DNA of 64,000 nucleotides from Aureimonas fodinaquatilis (lineage in GTDB: Bacteria; Pseudomonadota; Alphaproteobacteria; Rhizobiales; Rhizobiaceae): contig NZ_VTWH01000002.1 of the NCBI RefSeq assembly GCF_008369445.1, forward strand, positions 682,001-746,000, given 5' to 3'. This document shows positions 9,902 to 20,559 of this stretch, in pieces (position 1 is the first letter of the stretch; the number at the start of each line of letters is the position of its first letter). The notes beneath the pieces are model-generated. The model did no database searches and was not told the origin of the DNA. It worked only from the letters and a program-made list of their open reading frames with translations. Position numbers and translations under genes: made by a program.

Positions 9902-10519
9902 TCAGATACCCTTGCCGCTCTCGACCTTGCGGATCTCGATCGATGTTTCCGGCGTACGGCGTACCTGTTCCGGAATAGACTGACGTTTCAGCCCTTCTTT
10001 GTGACGAAGTGTCAGGACGATTGCGCCGATCATGGCGACAAACAGCACAAGACCCGCCATCTGGAAGAAGAAGATGTAGCGCGTGTACAGCACCTGCCCG
10101 ATCGCCTCAATGTTAGAGACCTGATCCAGCGGCGGTGTTGGCAACACGGTGTTACCAGCAAGCTGCGGTTCGAAGTAATTGCCCGTCACTGCGATAACCA
10201 GCTGCGCCAGAAGCACAAGAGCAAGAATTGCACCGATGGGAGCGTATTTCAGTGCGCCCTTTCTAACCTGGCCAATGTCCAGATCCAGCATCATGACAAC
10301 GAACAGGAACAGGATTGCCACTGCGCCCACATAGACGACAATGAGGATAAGCGCCAGAAACTCTGCCCCGGTCAGAAGGAACAACCCGGCAGCACTGACA
10401 AAGGCCAGTATCAGAAACAGCACGGAATGGACCGGGTTGCGTGACAACACGACCATGAGCGCGGAACCAACGGTGATTGCCGCAAAAAAATAAAAGAAGA
10501 GTGCCTGAAGGCCAAGCAT
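9902..10519 (-). CDS. nuoJ: NADH-quinone oxidoreductase subunit J
   Basis: Membrane subunit (ND6 homologue), 205 residues with five helices; the third carries the characteristic [21 protein letters not shown] segment whose pi-bulge is part of the quinone-coupled switch in complex I. I chose the ATG at 10519 ([11 protein letters not shown]) because AGGAG sits at a good distance; the frame is open further upstream but that sequence is polar and unlike the family. The 234-base gap to nuoI is the longest inside the cluster and holds a hairpin at 10628-10650. Confidence 0.95.
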   Translation of the reverse strand: MLGLQALFFYFFAAITVGSALMVVLSRNPVHSVLFLILAFVSAAGLFLLTGAEFLALILIVVYVGAVAILFLFVVMMLDLDIGQVRKGALKYAPIGAILALVLLAQLVIAVTGNYFEPQLAGNTVLPTPPLDQVSNIEAIGQVLYTRYIFFFQMAGLVLFVAMIGAIVLTLRHKEGLKRQSIPEQVRRTPETSIEIRKVESGKGI

Positions 10520-10627
10520 CCTCGGGCTCCTTTGGTCGAGCATAATAACCGCGCAGATTGCGTCACGGCCATCGGGTTTCCAGTTGCTGCAGGCCCCTCG
10601 TTCAATTGGCGAGGAACCTGCCCTAAA

Positions 10628-10650
10628 GCATTCCTGAACCTCAGGAATGC
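10628..10650 (-). other. Intra-operon hairpin between nuoI and nuoJ
   Basis: Perfect inverted repeat with ten-base arms (GCATTCCTGA at 10628-10637 and TCAGGAATGC at 10641-10650) and a three-base loop. On the nuo mRNA it is followed by GGGC..., with no U-run, so it is unlikely to be an intrinsic terminator. A processing or 3'-end protecting element within the operon is more plausible, which is inference. Confidence 0.6.
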
Positions 10651-10753
10651 CCATTCACGTCAGTCAGATTGTTTCATCTGATCGTCTGATCATCCGACAC
10701 TTTCCGACACCTTGTCTGCGTTGAAGGCGCGCGCGCATCAACGGCAAAATGCT

Positions 10754-11245
10754 TCAGCGGTATGGCGCGTCCATGGTCATGTTGCGAGCTATTTCACGCT
10801 CCCAACGGTCACCATTCGCAAGCAGCTTTTCCTTATCATAATAAAGTTCTTCGCGGGTCTCAGTGGAGAACTCGAAGTTCGGCCCTTCAACAATCGCGTC
10901 CACCGGGCATGCTTCCTGGCAGAACCCGCAATAGATGCACTTCACCATATCAATGTCATAGCGCACCGTCCGGCGTGTACCATCATTGCGCCGAGGGCCA
11001 GCTTCAATAGTGATGGCCTGTGCCGGGCAGATTGCCTCGCAGAGCTTGCAGGCAATGCAACGCTCTTCACCGTTGGGATATCGGCGCAATGCATGCTCCC
11101 CACGAAAACGCGGACTGACAGGCCCTTTTTCGAACGGATAGTTCACGGTTGTCTTGGGCGAAAAGAAATATCGCATCGACAAGAAAAACGCGCTTACGAA
11201 TTCCAGCAGAAACAGCGACTTGATAGATTGAGTTAATGCAGTCAT
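10754..11245 (-). CDS. nuoI: NADH-quinone oxidoreductase subunit I
   Basis: Peripheral-arm subunit carrying the two [4Fe-4S] clusters N6a and N6b that pass electrons towards NuoB and quinone. The 163 residues show both CxxCxxCxxxCP motifs: Cys63/66/69/73 ([12 protein letters not shown]) and Cys103/106/109/113 ([12 protein letters not shown]). The N-terminal part is an amphipathic membrane-anchoring stretch. Length and sequence match the alphaproteobacterial/mitochondrial TYKY type. Confidence 0.97.
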   Translation of the reverse strand: MTALTQSIKSLFLLEFVSAFFLSMRYFFSPKTTVNYPFEKGPVSPRFRGEHALRRYPNGEERCIACKLCEAICPAQAITIEAGPRRNDGTRRTVRYDIDMVKCIYCGFCQEACPVDAIVEGPNFEFSTETREELYYDKEKLLANGDRWEREIARNMTMDAPYR

Positions 11246-11303
11246 CGAGCACTCGCCTCCTTATTCGGAAGCATTTTTCCGGTGAGTTTCTGGGTGAATT
11301 TCA

Positions 11304-12350
11304 TCATGCCTGGTTCCACCCTGTGAACTGCAGAACGAAAGCAACGATTACGACCATTGCCAGCGACAGCGGCAGGAACACTTTCCAGCCAAGCCGCATG
11401 AGCTGATCATAGCGGTAGCGCGGCACGAACGCCTTGACCATTGCAAACAGGAAGAAACAGAACGAAACCTTGATCAGGAACCAGATGACGCCCGGCACCC
11501 AGGTGAACGGCACAAAATCAAACGGTGGCAGCCATCCGCCCAGGAACAGAATGGTCATCAGCGAGCACATCAGCGTAATCGCCGCATATTCGCCGAGCAT
11601 GAACATCATGTAGGGAGTTGAGCCATACTCAACCATGAAGCCGGCAACCAGTTCGGATTCCGCTTCCGGCAGGTCAAACGGTGGACGGTTGGTTTCTGCC
11701 AGAGCGGAAATGAAGAAGATCACGAACATTGGGAACAGGGCCAGCCAGTGCCAATCCAGAAAGCTGGAAGGCAAGCCCATCATAGTGCCAGCGCCTGTTG
11801 ACTGCGCCAGAACAATGTCCGTCAGGTTCAACGAGCCGACGCACAGCAACACGGTCACAATGACGAAGCCGATGGAGACTTCGTAGGAAACCATCTGAGC
11901 GGCAGAACGCAAGGCACCCAGAAACGCGTATTTGGAGTTGGATGCCCAACCGCCCATGATGACGCCGTAAACTTCCAGCGACGAAATCGCGAAAATGTAA
12001 AGGATGCCGATGTTGATGTCGGCGATCACCCAGCCATCGGCCACAGGCACCACGGCAAACGTTGCCAGCGCCAGTGTTACGGCGATCAGTGGTGCCAGCA
12101 GAAACACCACCTTGTCGGACGAAGCCGGAACAACAGGCTCCTTCAGAACAAATTTGAGCAGATCGGCAAAGGATTGGAACAACCCCCAGGGGCCGACGAC
12201 ATTGGGACCGCGACGCAGTTGCACAGCCGCCCAGATCTTGCGATCAGCCAGAAGAATGTAAGCGATCAGAACCAGCAGGACGACAAGAAACAACAGGCTT
12301 TGCGCCAGTATCACCAGGGCCGGCCATATATAGAGCCAGAAGAATTCCAT
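11304..12350 (-). CDS. nuoH: NADH-quinone oxidoreductase subunit H
   Basis: Membrane subunit (ND1 homologue) that forms much of the quinone-binding chamber with NuoB and NuoD. The 348 residues make about eight helices; conserved loops visible include [20 protein letters not shown] near the N-terminus and [23 protein letters not shown] with the acidic residues typical of the quinone site. The ATG at 12350 is preceded by AGGAAG at eight bases; a GTG directly before it (12353) is an alternative. Confidence 0.97.
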   Translation of the reverse strand: MEFFWLYIWPALVILAQSLLFLVVLLVLIAYILLADRKIWAAVQLRRGPNVVGPWGLFQSFADLLKFVLKEPVVPASSDKVVFLLAPLIAVTLALATFAVVPVADGWVIADINIGILYIFAISSLEVYGVIMGGWASNSKYAFLGALRSAAQMVSYEVSIGFVIVTVLLCVGSLNLTDIVLAQSTGAGTMMGLPSSFLDWHWLALFPMFVIFFISALAETNRPPFDLPEAESELVAGFMVEYGSTPYMMFMLGEYAAITLMCSLMTILFLGGWLPPFDFVPFTWVPGVIWFLIKVSFCFFLFAMVKAFVPRYRYDQLMRLGWKVFLPLSLAMVVIVAFVLQFTGWNQA

Positions 12351-12362
12351 CACTATCGCTTC

Positions 12363-14441
12363 CTACTCAGCCGCTTCGACATGCGCCTGCTGCGCAAGTC
12401 TCGAACATTCGGCCATGACTTTAGAGGCCCGCGCAATTGGGTTGGTCAGATAAAAGTCTGCAACGCCGGATACAAAGGCAGCACCTGCAAGCTTGCCGGT
12501 TGCCTGCTGCGACAGATCGGCAAGAACCGATGCATCCGCAAGTTCACGCCCTTCGCGCGCAAGAACAGGATGTGCCTTATGCAGCGCCACGCGCAGAGCC
12601 ATCAGGGAGTCGAACGGCAATGTCTGGCCGACCACGGCGGAAAGCGCACGAACAATCGCCCAGTCTTCCCGTGCCTCTCCGGGAGGGAAAGCCGCCCGTT
12701 GGCCAACCTGAACACGCCCTTCCAGATTGACATAGGTGCCTGATTTTTCGGTATAGGCAGCGCCGGGCAGGATCACATCGGCGCGGTGAGCACCCTTGTC
12801 TCCGTGGGTGCCGATGTAAATGACAAACGGGCCAGCAGCCACATCCAGTTCATCAGCACCCAGATTGAACAGAACGTCAACGCCGCCGGCAGCCATTTCA
12901 ACCGCCGATACGCTGCCCTCACCCGGAACAAAGCCAATGTCCAGTCCGCCAACACGCGAAGCCGCGCTGTGCAGAATGTTGAAGCCGTTCCAGCCCTCGG
13001 AAACTGCGCCCACTGCCCGCGCCAAGGCGGCAGCGCTGGCCAGAACCTCAGCTCCGTCATCGCCTGTCAGCGCGTTGCCACCGACGATGATCATCGGCCG
13101 CTCGGCCTTGCTCAATACGTCGAAGAACTCGCTGTTGTCCGCGGCGAAGTTGCCTAGGCTGGCCGATCCTGCGCCAAGATATGTGGTGCGATAACGCAAA
13201 TTCGCGGCTTCACCAATCAGGCCAACCGGGAAATTGCCCTGCCTGACCCGCTTCAGAATGCGCGCATTCAACACAGAAGCTTCAAAACGTGGGTTGGAGC
13301 CAATCAACAGCAGTGCATCTGCGTGCTCAATGCCCGCAATGCCGGAGTTAAAGACATAGCTTGCACGGCCAAATGCCGGGTTCAGTCTGCTGCCGTCCTG
13401 CCGGCAATCCACATTGCTGCTGCCAAGTCCGGCCAGCAACTGCTTCAGTGCCCACATTTCTTCAACCGCAGCAAGATCGCCGGCAACTGCCCCGACGCGT
13501 GAACCCGCCACGCCCGCCAGCTTCGATTGAATCGCAGCAAACGCTTCCGGCCAGGTCGCCGCTTCCAGCCGGCCATTGCGCCGAACATAGGGACGGTCCA
13601 GACGCTGCGTGCGCAGGCCATCCCAGATGAAGCGGGTTTTATCGGAAATCCACTCCTCGTTCACATCGTCATTGGCGCGAGGCAAAATTCGCATGACCTC
13701 TCGACCGCGCGAATCCACGCGGATGGACGATCCAACGGCATCCATCACATCGACGGTTTCGGTCTTGGTCAATTCCCATGGCCGCGCCTGAAACGCATAA
13801 GGGCGCGAAGTCAGTGCGCCAACCGGGCAAAGATCAATCACATTGCCCTGCAGTTCAGACGTCATGGCATGTTCAAGATAGGTCGTGATCTCTGCATCCT
13901 CACCCCGGCCAATCAGGCCCAGTTCCGAAATTCCTGCGACTTCGGTGGTGAAGCGGACACAACGCGTGCAGTGAATGCAGCGCGTCATGATGGTTTTCAC
14001 CAGCGGGCCAATATATTTGTCTTCAACCGCGCGCTTGTTTTCGCGGTATCTTGATGCGTCCACGCCAAATGCCATCGCCTGGTCCTGCAGATCACATTCA
14101 CCGCCCTGATCGCAAATAGGGCAATCCAGCGGGTGATTGATCAGCAAAAACTCCATCACACCTTCACGGGCCTTCTTGACCATTGGCGTGTTGGTGAAAA
14201 TTTCCGGCGTCTCGCCGTTGGGGCCCGGGCGCAAATCGCGCACGCCCATGGCACAGGAGGCTGCAGGCTTTGGCGGGCCGCCCTTTACCTCAACCAGGCA
14301 CATGCGGCAATTGCCCGCTACCGACAACCGCTCATGAAAGCAGAAACGCGGAATCTCGGCACCAGCCTCCTCCGCCGCCTGCAGCAGCGTGTAGTGATCT
14401 GGAACTTCAACTTCGGTGCCGTCAACTTTGATCTTTGCCAT
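12363..14441 (-). CDS. nuoG: NADH-quinone oxidoreductase subunit G
   Basis: Largest peripheral-arm subunit, 692 residues, carrying iron-sulfur clusters that connect the NADH module to the quinone module. Cluster ligands are visible: [2Fe-2S] Cys34/45/48/63; N5-type His103, Cys107/110/116 ([14 protein letters not shown]); and N4-type Cys155/158/161/205 (CIHCTRC then DLCPVGAL). The rest is the molybdopterin-oxidoreductase-like domain, which does not bind a cofactor in complex I. I start at the ATG at 14441 (MAKIKVDG...), the family start; upstream codons overlap the nuoF end region. Confidence 0.96.
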   Translation of the reverse strand: MAKIKVDGTEVEVPDHYTLLQAAEEAGAEIPRFCFHERLSVAGNCRMCLVEVKGGPPKPAASCAMGVRDLRPGPNGETPEIFTNTPMVKKAREGVMEFLLINHPLDCPICDQGGECDLQDQAMAFGVDASRYRENKRAVEDKYIGPLVKTIMTRCIHCTRCVRFTTEVAGISELGLIGRGEDAEITTYLEHAMTSELQGNVIDLCPVGALTSRPYAFQARPWELTKTETVDVMDAVGSSIRVDSRGREVMRILPRANDDVNEEWISDKTRFIWDGLRTQRLDRPYVRRNGRLEAATWPEAFAAIQSKLAGVAGSRVGAVAGDLAAVEEMWALKQLLAGLGSSNVDCRQDGSRLNPAFGRASYVFNSGIAGIEHADALLLIGSNPRFEASVLNARILKRVRQGNFPVGLIGEAANLRYRTTYLGAGSASLGNFAADNSEFFDVLSKAERPMIIVGGNALTGDDGAEVLASAAALARAVGAVSEGWNGFNILHSAASRVGGLDIGFVPGEGSVSAVEMAAGGVDVLFNLGADELDVAAGPFVIYIGTHGDKGAHRADVILPGAAYTEKSGTYVNLEGRVQVGQRAAFPPGEAREDWAIVRALSAVVGQTLPFDSLMALRVALHKAHPVLAREGRELADASVLADLSQQATGKLAGAAFVSGVADFYLTNPIARASKVMAECSRLAQQAHVEAAE

Positions 14442-14505
14442 CTGCTTTTTCTCAAGTTCCGAGCCGCTGGCGGTAAAACCGCGCAATCACACCCAACCCT
14501 TCAAC

Positions 14506-15813
14506 CTATTCCGCCGCTTCCAGAATTGGGCTCGGGCCTTTGTCCGCATTGCGGGTGTATTCATCAATCCGCCGCTCGATTTCCGGGCGGAAGTTGCGGA
14601 TCAGGCCCTGGATTGGCCAGGCCGCCGCATCGCCCAGTGCACAGATCGTGTGACCTTCCACCTGCTTCGTCACGTCCAGAAGCATGTCAATTTCACGCTT
14701 CTGGGCATTGCCGGTCACCATTCTTTCCATCAAACGCCACATCCAGCCTGTGCCTTCCCGGCATGGGGTGCACTGGCCGCAGCTTTCATGTTTGAAGAAG
14801 TACGACAGTCTGGCAATGGCGCGCACAATGTCTGTGCTCTTGTCCATGACAATCACCGCTGCCGTTCCGAACGATGACTGGACAGAGCGCAGGCCGTCAA
14901 AATCCATCGGGCAGTCCATAATGTCTTCGGCCTTGACCACGGGGCAGGATGCGCCGCCGGGAATGACTGCGAGCAGATTGTCCCAGCCACCGCGAACGCC
15001 ACCGGCGTGCTTTTCGACCAGTTCCCGGAAGCTGATGCCCATCGCCTCTTCAACGGTGCACGGGCGTTCAACATGGCCGGAAATCATGAACAGCTTGGTG
15101 CCGACATTGTTTGGACGGCCAATACCGGCAAACCATGCACCGCCCCGCCGCAGAATGGTGGGCGCAACTGCGACCGATTCCACATTGTTGACCGTGGTTG
15201 GGCAACCATAAAGGCCCATATTTGCCGGGAAAGGCGGCTTCAGGCGTGGCTGGCCTTTTTTGCCTTCCAGGCTTTCCAGCAGCGCGGTTTCTTCACCACA
15301 AATATACGCACCGGCGCCGTGATGGACATAGATGTCGAAATCCCAGCCGCATTTGTTGTTTTTACCAAGGAGGCCGGCATCATAGCATTCGTCAATGGCA
15401 AGCTGCAGCGCCTCACGTTCGCGGATATATTCGCCGCGCACGTAAATGTAGGCTGCATGTGCGCTCATCGCGAAGCCGGCAATCACGCAGCCTTCAATCA
15501 GTGTGAACGGATCGTTGCGCAGGATCTCGCGGTCCTTGCAGGTTCCCGGCTCAGACTCGTCGGCATTGATAACCAGGTAATGTGGCCGCTCGCCCACTTC
15601 CTTCGGCATGAAGGACCATTTGAGGCCGGTGGGGAAACCCGCGCCGCCACGGCCACGCAGACCAGAGGCCTTCATTTCATTGATGATCCAGTCACGCCCC
15701 TTGGCAATGATTGCATCGGTCCCATCAAAATGGCCACGCGCCATCGCACCTTTGAGACTTTTGTCCCGAAGGCCGTAAATATTGGTGAAGATGCGGTCCT
15801 GATCTTGAAGCAT
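14506..15813 (-). CDS. nuoF: NADH-quinone oxidoreductase subunit F
   Basis: NADH- and FMN-binding subunit where electrons enter complex I. The 435 residues contain the glycine-rich nucleotide site [16 protein letters not shown] (about residues 51-66), the FMN-region segments [13 protein letters not shown] and [15 protein letters not shown], and the N3 [4Fe-4S] motif [12 protein letters not shown] with the fourth cysteine in [13 protein letters not shown]. The ATG at 15813 is used; a GTG precedes it directly. Ten bases after nuoE. Confidence 0.97.
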   Translation of the reverse strand: MLQDQDRIFTNIYGLRDKSLKGAMARGHFDGTDAIIAKGRDWIINEMKASGLRGRGGAGFPTGLKWSFMPKEVGERPHYLVINADESEPGTCKDREILRNDPFTLIEGCVIAGFAMSAHAAYIYVRGEYIREREALQLAIDECYDAGLLGKNNKCGWDFDIYVHHGAGAYICGEETALLESLEGKKGQPRLKPPFPANMGLYGCPTTVNNVESVAVAPTILRRGGAWFAGIGRPNNVGTKLFMISGHVERPCTVEEAMGISFRELVEKHAGGVRGGWDNLLAVIPGGASCPVVKAEDIMDCPMDFDGLRSVQSSFGTAAVIVMDKSTDIVRAIARLSYFFKHESCGQCTPCREGTGWMWRLMERMVTGNAQKREIDMLLDVTKQVEGHTICALGDAAAWPIQGLIRNFRPEIERRIDEYTRNADKGPSPILEAAE

Positions 15814-15822
15814 CACCGTCTC

Positions 15823-16671
15823 TCAACTATCCGCGCCGGATTTTGGCGTCTTTCCCGAAGGATCCGCACTTGCGGCATTTTCCTCGGCCTGATCGACCTT
15901 GGCATCCGCATCATTGGGACCCTTGATTGATGGGTCCGTTTCATCCGCATGGGTGTCCACCCGTGCAGCTTCCGAAGGCGCGATATTGTCTTCTTCGCCC
16001 GTATGCGAAGCGCCCGCCGCAGGGCCACCGGATGTGGCCGAGCCCGCTGCCTTGTCGTCTTTGAAACTGGTGAGCGTTGTTGCGCCGCCAATCGGCGCGC
16101 AGAGGTGGCGGTCAATTTGCGGGCCAACGGGCACGTTCGCACCGTCACCAGCTTCAAACGCATCAATTATTTCCGCCAGTCGCTCCGGCGTCAGATCTTC
16201 ATAAGTGTCCTTGAAGATCATCACCATCGGCGCGTTCACGCACGCACCAAGGCATTCCACCTCTTCCCAGGACAGCGTGCCGCTTTCGTTCAGATGGAAA
16301 GGGTCATGGTGAATTTTCTTCTGGCAGACAGCCTTCAGCGCTTCCGCGCCGCGCAACATGCAGGGCGTCGTACCACAAACCTGAATATGCGCCTTGGTGC
16401 CAACCGGCGCCAATTGGAACTGCGTGTAAAATGTCGCCACTTCCAGAACACGGATCAGCGGCATTTCCAGACGCGCGGCAACAAACTCTATTGCCGAGCG
16501 GGTAACCCAGCCATCCTGCTCCTGCGCGCGCATCAACAGCGGAATCACCGCAGACTGCTGGCGACCTTCCGGATACTTGCGGATCGTGTGCTCAGCCCAC
16601 GCCTCATTCTCGCTTGTGAAAGCGAAATTTTGTGGTTGTACGGTTTCTTCCGCGAGACGCCTGACCGACAT
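15823..16671 (-). CDS. nuoE: NADH-quinone oxidoreductase subunit E, with long C-terminal extension
   Basis: Thioredoxin-like subunit that holds the [2Fe-2S] cluster N1a beside NuoF. Ligands are Cys99, Cys104, Cys140 and Cys144 (CGTTPC and CLGAC). The conserved fold ends near residue 200. The remaining 80 or so residues are low-complexity, rich in Ala, Gly, Asp, Glu and Ser, acidic overall and probably disordered. Variable tails on NuoE are known in Rhizobiales; I do not assign a function to this one. The gene lies 152 bases after nuoD. Confidence 0.95.
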   Translation of the reverse strand: MSVRRLAEETVQPQNFAFTSENEAWAEHTIRKYPEGRQQSAVIPLLMRAQEQDGWVTRSAIEFVAARLEMPLIRVLEVATFYTQFQLAPVGTKAHIQVCGTTPCMLRGAEALKAVCQKKIHHDPFHLNESGTLSWEEVECLGACVNAPMVMIFKDTYEDLTPERLAEIIDAFEAGDGANVPVGPQIDRHLCAPIGGATTLTSFKDDKAAGSATSGGPAAGASHTGEEDNIAPSEAARVDTHADETDPSIKGPNDADAKVDQAEENAASADPSGKTPKSGADS

Positions 16672-16823
16672 CGGACCTCTACTTGAGAACGATTATACGT
16701 TCTTGTTGCGGCGCGTTCTATCATAGACCGCGCAAAACGCCAGCACTTCGCCATGCCGGCATTCAACAGACTGAAGGTCACCGCGAATTCAATGCGATGA
16801 CCGGCGAAACAAAACTCGCGCGC

Positions 16824-18014
16824 CTAGCGATCAACCTCGCCAAACACGATATCGCAAGACCCCAGAATGGCCGAAACGTCGGCCAGCATGTGCTTGCGGC
16901 AAAGGAAATCCATGGCCTGAAGATGGGCAAAACCCGGCGCCTTGATCTTGCAGCGATATGGCTTGTTGGTGCCATCCGCAACCAGATAGACGCCAAACTC
17001 GCCCTTAGGTGCTTCCACTGCCGCGTAAACTTCGCCAGCCGGCACGTGAAAACCTTCAGTGTAAAGCTTGAAGTGATGAATCAGCGCTTCCATCGACCGC
17101 TTCATCTCGCCCCGCTTAGGCGGAACGATTTTCCCGTCATTAGCGGAAACCGGGCCGGAACGATCGCGGCCCGACAGGCGCTCCACACACTGCTTCATAA
17201 TGTATGTCGACTGGCGCATCTCTTCCATGCGGATGAGATAACGGTCGTAGCAGTCGCCGTTCTTGCCGATCGGAATATCAAATTCCATTTCCGAATAGCA
17301 TTCATATGGCTGGGATTTTCGCAAATCCCATGCAGCGCCAGAACCGCGCACCATGACGCCCGAGAAGCCAAGCGCCCACGCATCATCAATATCGACCACG
17401 CCGATATCGACATTGCGCTGCTTGAAAATGCGGTTGCCGGTCAAAAGCTGGTCGATATCGTCAACGCGCTTCAGGAACGGGTCACACCATGCGCCGATAT
17501 CGTCAATCAACGCCTGCGGCAGGTCCTGGTGTACGCCACCGGGGCGGAAATAAGCCGCGTGCAAACGCGCGCCGCATGCCCGCTCGTAAAACACCATCAG
17601 CTTTTCACGCTCTTCAAAGCCCCAGAGCGGCGGCGTCAGAGCGCCCACATCCATCGCCTGCGTTGTTACGTTCAACAGATGCGAAAGAATGCGGCCGATT
17701 TCGCTGTAAAGCACGCGGATAAGCTGGCCACGGATCGGGACATCCAGACCTGTCAGCCGCTCAATTGCCAGGCAGAATGCATGCTCCTGATTCATCGGAG
17801 CCACATAGTCCAGCCGGTCGAAATACGGGATGGCCTGAAGATAGGTTTTCTGTTCAATCAGCTTTTCAGTGCCGCGGTGCAAAAGACCGATATGCGGGTC
17901 TACCCGCTCGACATTTTCGCCGTCCAACTCCAGCACCAGACGCAAAACGCCGTGCGCTGCGGGGTGCTGCGGTCCGAAATTGATGTTGAAATTGCGTACG
18001 TCTATCTCAGCCAT
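16824..18014 (-). CDS. nuoD: NADH-quinone oxidoreductase subunit D
   Basis: 49-kDa-type subunit that forms the quinone site with NuoB; related to NiFe-hydrogenase large subunits. The 396 residues open with [27 protein letters not shown], and further family segments are [31 protein letters not shown] and the C-terminal DIVFGEVDR. NuoD is separate from NuoC here, not fused. The start overlaps the GFA-family gene by eight bases rather than following nuoC directly, which is unusual. Confidence 0.97.
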   Translation of the reverse strand: MAEIDVRNFNINFGPQHPAAHGVLRLVLELDGENVERVDPHIGLLHRGTEKLIEQKTYLQAIPYFDRLDYVAPMNQEHAFCLAIERLTGLDVPIRGQLIRVLYSEIGRILSHLLNVTTQAMDVGALTPPLWGFEEREKLMVFYERACGARLHAAYFRPGGVHQDLPQALIDDIGAWCDPFLKRVDDIDQLLTGNRIFKQRNVDIGVVDIDDAWALGFSGVMVRGSGAAWDLRKSQPYECYSEMEFDIPIGKNGDCYDRYLIRMEEMRQSTYIMKQCVERLSGRDRSGPVSANDGKIVPPKRGEMKRSMEALIHHFKLYTEGFHVPAGEVYAAVEAPKGEFGVYLVADGTNKPYRCKIKAPGFAHLQAMDFLCRKHMLADVSAILGSCDIVFGEVDR

Positions 18015-18453
18015 TGTCAGACCCCTGACCCGCTGCGAAAGCAGCCATAACTTCTGCCCCGGTCAGCTTGCGCGTATCATTGCTGAATGAGTAATGAGCC
18101 GGCTTTTCGTCGATGAAAATTTCTTCGGCAAAGTGAAACTGCGAAATGTCGTCAAAGGCGTGCATCGCAACAACGTATTGATGTGGTGATTGCAGACGCC
18201 AAAAAAGGCTGCTGCCGCAGGCACGGCAGAACAGCCGCTCGCCCCATTCCGAAGATTTGTAAGTTTCCAGCGTATCGCTTTTTACAAACTCGACACTGTC
18301 TCCACACGGCACGGCCATGAACACGCCGCCGCTCCATTTGCGGCACATGCTGCAATGGCAGACATCCATTTCCAGCTTTTCAGGCACAGCGGAAAAACGC
18401 ACATTACCGCAGAGGCAACCGCCGGACAGCCTTGGGTGGTCAACAGCCGCCAT
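18007..18453 (-). CDS. GFA/CENP-V family zinc protein inside the nuo operon
   Basis: A 148-residue protein with the cysteine pattern of the GFA (glutathione-dependent formaldehyde-activating)/CENP-V fold: [10 protein letters not shown] near residue 12, [12 protein letters not shown] near residue 33, and [11 protein letters not shown] near residue 76, which together bind zinc. Family members are mostly of unknown substrate; the original formaldehyde-glutathione activity should not be assumed. It sits exactly between nuoC and nuoD: its ATG overlaps the nuoC stop (TGATG) and its 3' end overlaps the nuoD start by eight bases, so it is translated as part of the operon. That suggests a function tied to complex I expression or assembly, or a neutral insertion; both are inference. 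Confidence 0.9.
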   Translation of the reverse strand: MAAVDHPRLSGGCLCGNVRFSAVPEKLEMDVCHCSMCRKWSGGVFMAVPCGDSVEFVKSDTLETYKSSEWGERLFCRACGSSLFWRLQSPHQYVVAMHAFDDISQFHFAEEIFIDEKPAHYSFSNDTRKLTGAEVMAAFAAGQGSDNG

Positions 18454-19049
18454 CAGCTTGGCCCTGCTTTTTCATCGCCCGGAAGAACGTATTCGGGTCC
18501 TTCCCATGGCGACAGAAAATCAAAATTGCGAAATTCCTGACGCAATTCCACCGGTTCATAGACGACGCGCTTCAGACGCTCGTCATAATGCACCTCGACA
18601 AAACCGGTCAGCGGAAAATCCTTGCGCAGCGGATGACCTTCAAAGCCGTAATCGGTCAGAATACGGCGCAGATCCGGGTGGCCCTGAAACAGGATGCCGT
18701 AAAGATCATAGGCCTCACGCTCAAACCAATCAGCCCCGGCGAAAACCGCGGTGGTTGAAGGCACCGCATCATCTTCACCGGCGTATACCTTGACGCGGAT
18801 CCGTTGGTTGAGGCGAGGCGAAAGCAGGTGATAGACCACCTCGAACCGCTCTGCCCTTTCCGGGTAATCGACCCCACACAGATCCACAAAGTTGCGGAAC
18901 AGGCAGGATGGGTCGTCACGCAGAAATGTCAGCACAGCCAGAATGTCCTGCCGAGCCGTAACCACTGTCAATTCACCGAAGGCGATATCAGACCCGATCA
19001 GCTTTTTGCCAATCGGCGATTCTGCCAGATAACTCGCGAGTTCTTCCAT
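18453..19049 (-). CDS. nuoC: NADH-quinone oxidoreductase subunit C
   Basis: 30-kDa-type peripheral subunit, 198 residues, that packs against NuoD. The family signature [22 protein letters not shown] is present, followed by [40 protein letters not shown] near the C-terminus. Separate from NuoD. Ten bases after nuoB; its stop overlaps the start of the GFA-family gene. Confidence 0.97.
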   Translation of the reverse strand: MEELASYLAESPIGKKLIGSDIAFGELTVVTARQDILAVLTFLRDDPSCLFRNFVDLCGVDYPERAERFEVVYHLLSPRLNQRIRVKVYAGEDDAVPSTTAVFAGADWFEREAYDLYGILFQGHPDLRRILTDYGFEGHPLRKDFPLTGFVEVHYDERLKRVVYEPVELRQEFRNFDFLSPWEGPEYVLPGDEKAGPS

Positions 19050-19059
19050 CAGACCGACC

Positions 19060-19617
19060 TCAACGCTCTATCGTGCCGGTGCGACGGATTTTTTTCTGCA
19101 GAAGCAGAACACCGTACAAAAGCGCTTCTGCTGTGGGCGGACATCCCGGAACGTAAATGTCCACTGGCACCACCCGGTCACAACCACGCACAACCGAATA
19201 GGAATAATGATAATAGCCGCCACCATTGGCGCATGAACCCATGGAAATGACATAACGCGGCTCTGGCATCTGGTCATAAACCTTGCGCAGAGCCGGAGCC
19301 ATTTTGTTGGTGAGCGTGCCTGCGACGATCATCACATCGGACTGGCGTGGACTGGCGCGAGGCGCAAAGCCGAATCTTTCCGCATCATAACGCGGCATAG
19401 ACATCTGCATCATCTCAACGGCGCAGCAAGCCAGACCGAACGTCATCCACATCAGCGAGCCTGTACGAGCCCACTGGATCAGGTCTTCGGTGGAAGTGAC
19501 CAGAAAGCCTTTATCGGCCAGTTCATTGTTCACATCGGTTACAAATGGATCAGACGCTTGCGGAACGGTCAGGTTCGACCGCTCGGACAAAGCGTTGGAG
19601 CTGTCGGTCAATCCCAT
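19060..19617 (-). CDS. nuoB: NADH-quinone oxidoreductase subunit B
   Basis: PSST-type subunit holding the terminal [4Fe-4S] cluster N2 that reduces quinone. The 185 residues carry the four ligands: the adjacent pair Cys64-Cys65 ([10 protein letters not shown]), Cys129 (MGSCANGGG) and Cys159 ([14 protein letters not shown]). I start at the ATG at 19617, which overlaps the end of nuoA by ten bases and has an AAGG upstream; a longer start at 19638 adds seven residues. Confidence 0.97.
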   Translation of the reverse strand: MGLTDSSNALSERSNLTVPQASDPFVTDVNNELADKGFLVTSTEDLIQWARTGSLMWMTFGLACCAVEMMQMSMPRYDAERFGFAPRASPRQSDVMIVAGTLTNKMAPALRKVYDQMPEPRYVISMGSCANGGGYYHYSYSVVRGCDRVVPVDIYVPGCPPTAEALLYGVLLLQKKIRRTGTIER

Positions 19618-19973
19618 TCGAGGGCACCTTTCTTCCATTCATAGATAAAGCCGACGGTCAGCACGCCAAGAAACACCATCATCGACCAGAAGCCGGCCCA
19701 TCCAAGGTCGCCAAAAGTCGCAGCCCAGGGAAACAGGAACGCAACTTCGAGATCGAAAATAATGAAGAGAATCGACACCAGATAAAACCGGACATCAAAC
19801 CGCATCCGGGAATCATCGAAGGCGTTAAATCCACACTCGTATGCCGAGAGCTTTTCATCCGTTGGCGCTTTGAATGCCACCAGGAAAGGAGCAGCCAGAA
19901 GGGCCACCCCGATCAGAAGCGCAACGCCCACAAAAATGACAATTGGCAAATAGGACGCGAGAAGTTCGTTCAC
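19608..19973 (-). CDS. nuoA: NADH-quinone oxidoreductase subunit A
   Basis: Small membrane subunit (ND3 homologue), 121 residues with three helices. The conserved loop [26 protein letters not shown], containing the cysteine that shifts accessibility between complex I states in mitochondria, is visible between helices one and two. The start is a GTG at 19973 giving [14 protein letters not shown], with GGAAGG ten bases upstream; upstream codons are arginine/proline-rich and not typical. First gene of the nuo operon. Confidence 0.95.
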   Translation of the reverse strand: MNELLASYLPIVIFVGVALLIGVALLAAPFLVAFKAPTDEKLSAYECGFNAFDDSRMRFDVRFYLVSILFIIFDLEVAFLFPWAATFGDLGWAGFWSMMVFLGVLTVGFIYEWKKGALEWD

Positions 19974-20520
19974 CGGGATCAACCTTCCGATCCGTAGCCT
20001 TCGCCCAGGGAACCGGGGCACCCTGCGCGGCACGGAAATTCGACGCTGACGTCTAACAACAGAATTATTGCCACGCCAAAGGCGGGCCCCAAGGACCTAT
20101 CCCGCAGCGCAGCGCATTGAGGCGACGATTAGACCCTTCCTAAACTGGAAGCAAGGGGAAGACCGATCAAGTCTTGCCGAATATCGGAATGAGAGAAAAT
20201 ATGACACGCCCAAAGGCAATTTCGCCCTCGCCCACTCATGCAGCGGAATGGCTTGGCCAGATCGAAAATTCCCGGACCCGAATCTCCGGCACCTCAGGCA
20301 ATGATGACTGCGCCCTGCCCGATCACAAGATTCCACTTGTCACCAAAACTGCTCGCTCCGGATTCTGCGAGGGATTTTGAATGTGGAAGCCTGAAGCGTG
20401 GAATAGAGTTCGGTCGCGGATTCTTTTTGCGACTCGCGGTCATCAGGCTCAAACGTCAAATCGAGTTTGCTCCAGGACCAGCGAACAATCAGTCAAACTG
20501 TAATGGGGGATATTCGGGAA
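19974..20520. other. Long intergenic region upstream of nuoA
   Basis: About 550 bases with no credible gene; the short open frames on either strand have no family resemblance and no ribosome sites. It includes the probable nuo promoter (20051-20079). I see no further repeats or strong hairpins. Confidence 0.5.
20051..20079 (-). promoter_or_regulatory. Candidate promoter of the nuo operon
   Basis: On the minus strand TTGGCG (20079-20074), a 17-base spacer, then TTAGAC (20056-20051). This fits the loose alphaproteobacterial sigma-70 pattern and would give a leader of about 70 bases before the nuoA GTG. Assigned by eye only. Confidence 0.45.
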
Positions 20521-20521
20521 G

Positions 20522-20559
20522 CATTTTCCTAAGCAATCAGTAAATTGCTTAGGAAAATG
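20522..20559 (-). terminator. Perfect 16-bp hairpin directly after tRNA-Asp
   Basis: Arms of 16 bases (CATTTTCCTAAGCAAT and its exact complement) around a six-base loop, starting inside the encoded CCA end of tRNA-Asp. No U-run follows on the minus strand, so it is not a classical intrinsic terminator, although position and stability suggest a 3' end or a processing signal for the tRNA precursor. Confidence 0.55.

Noticed and set aside
20097-20336. Possible small ORFs or a gene remnant upstream of nuoA
   Set aside because: No motif, no ribosome site, and Cys/Arg/Ser-rich composition; treated as non-coding.
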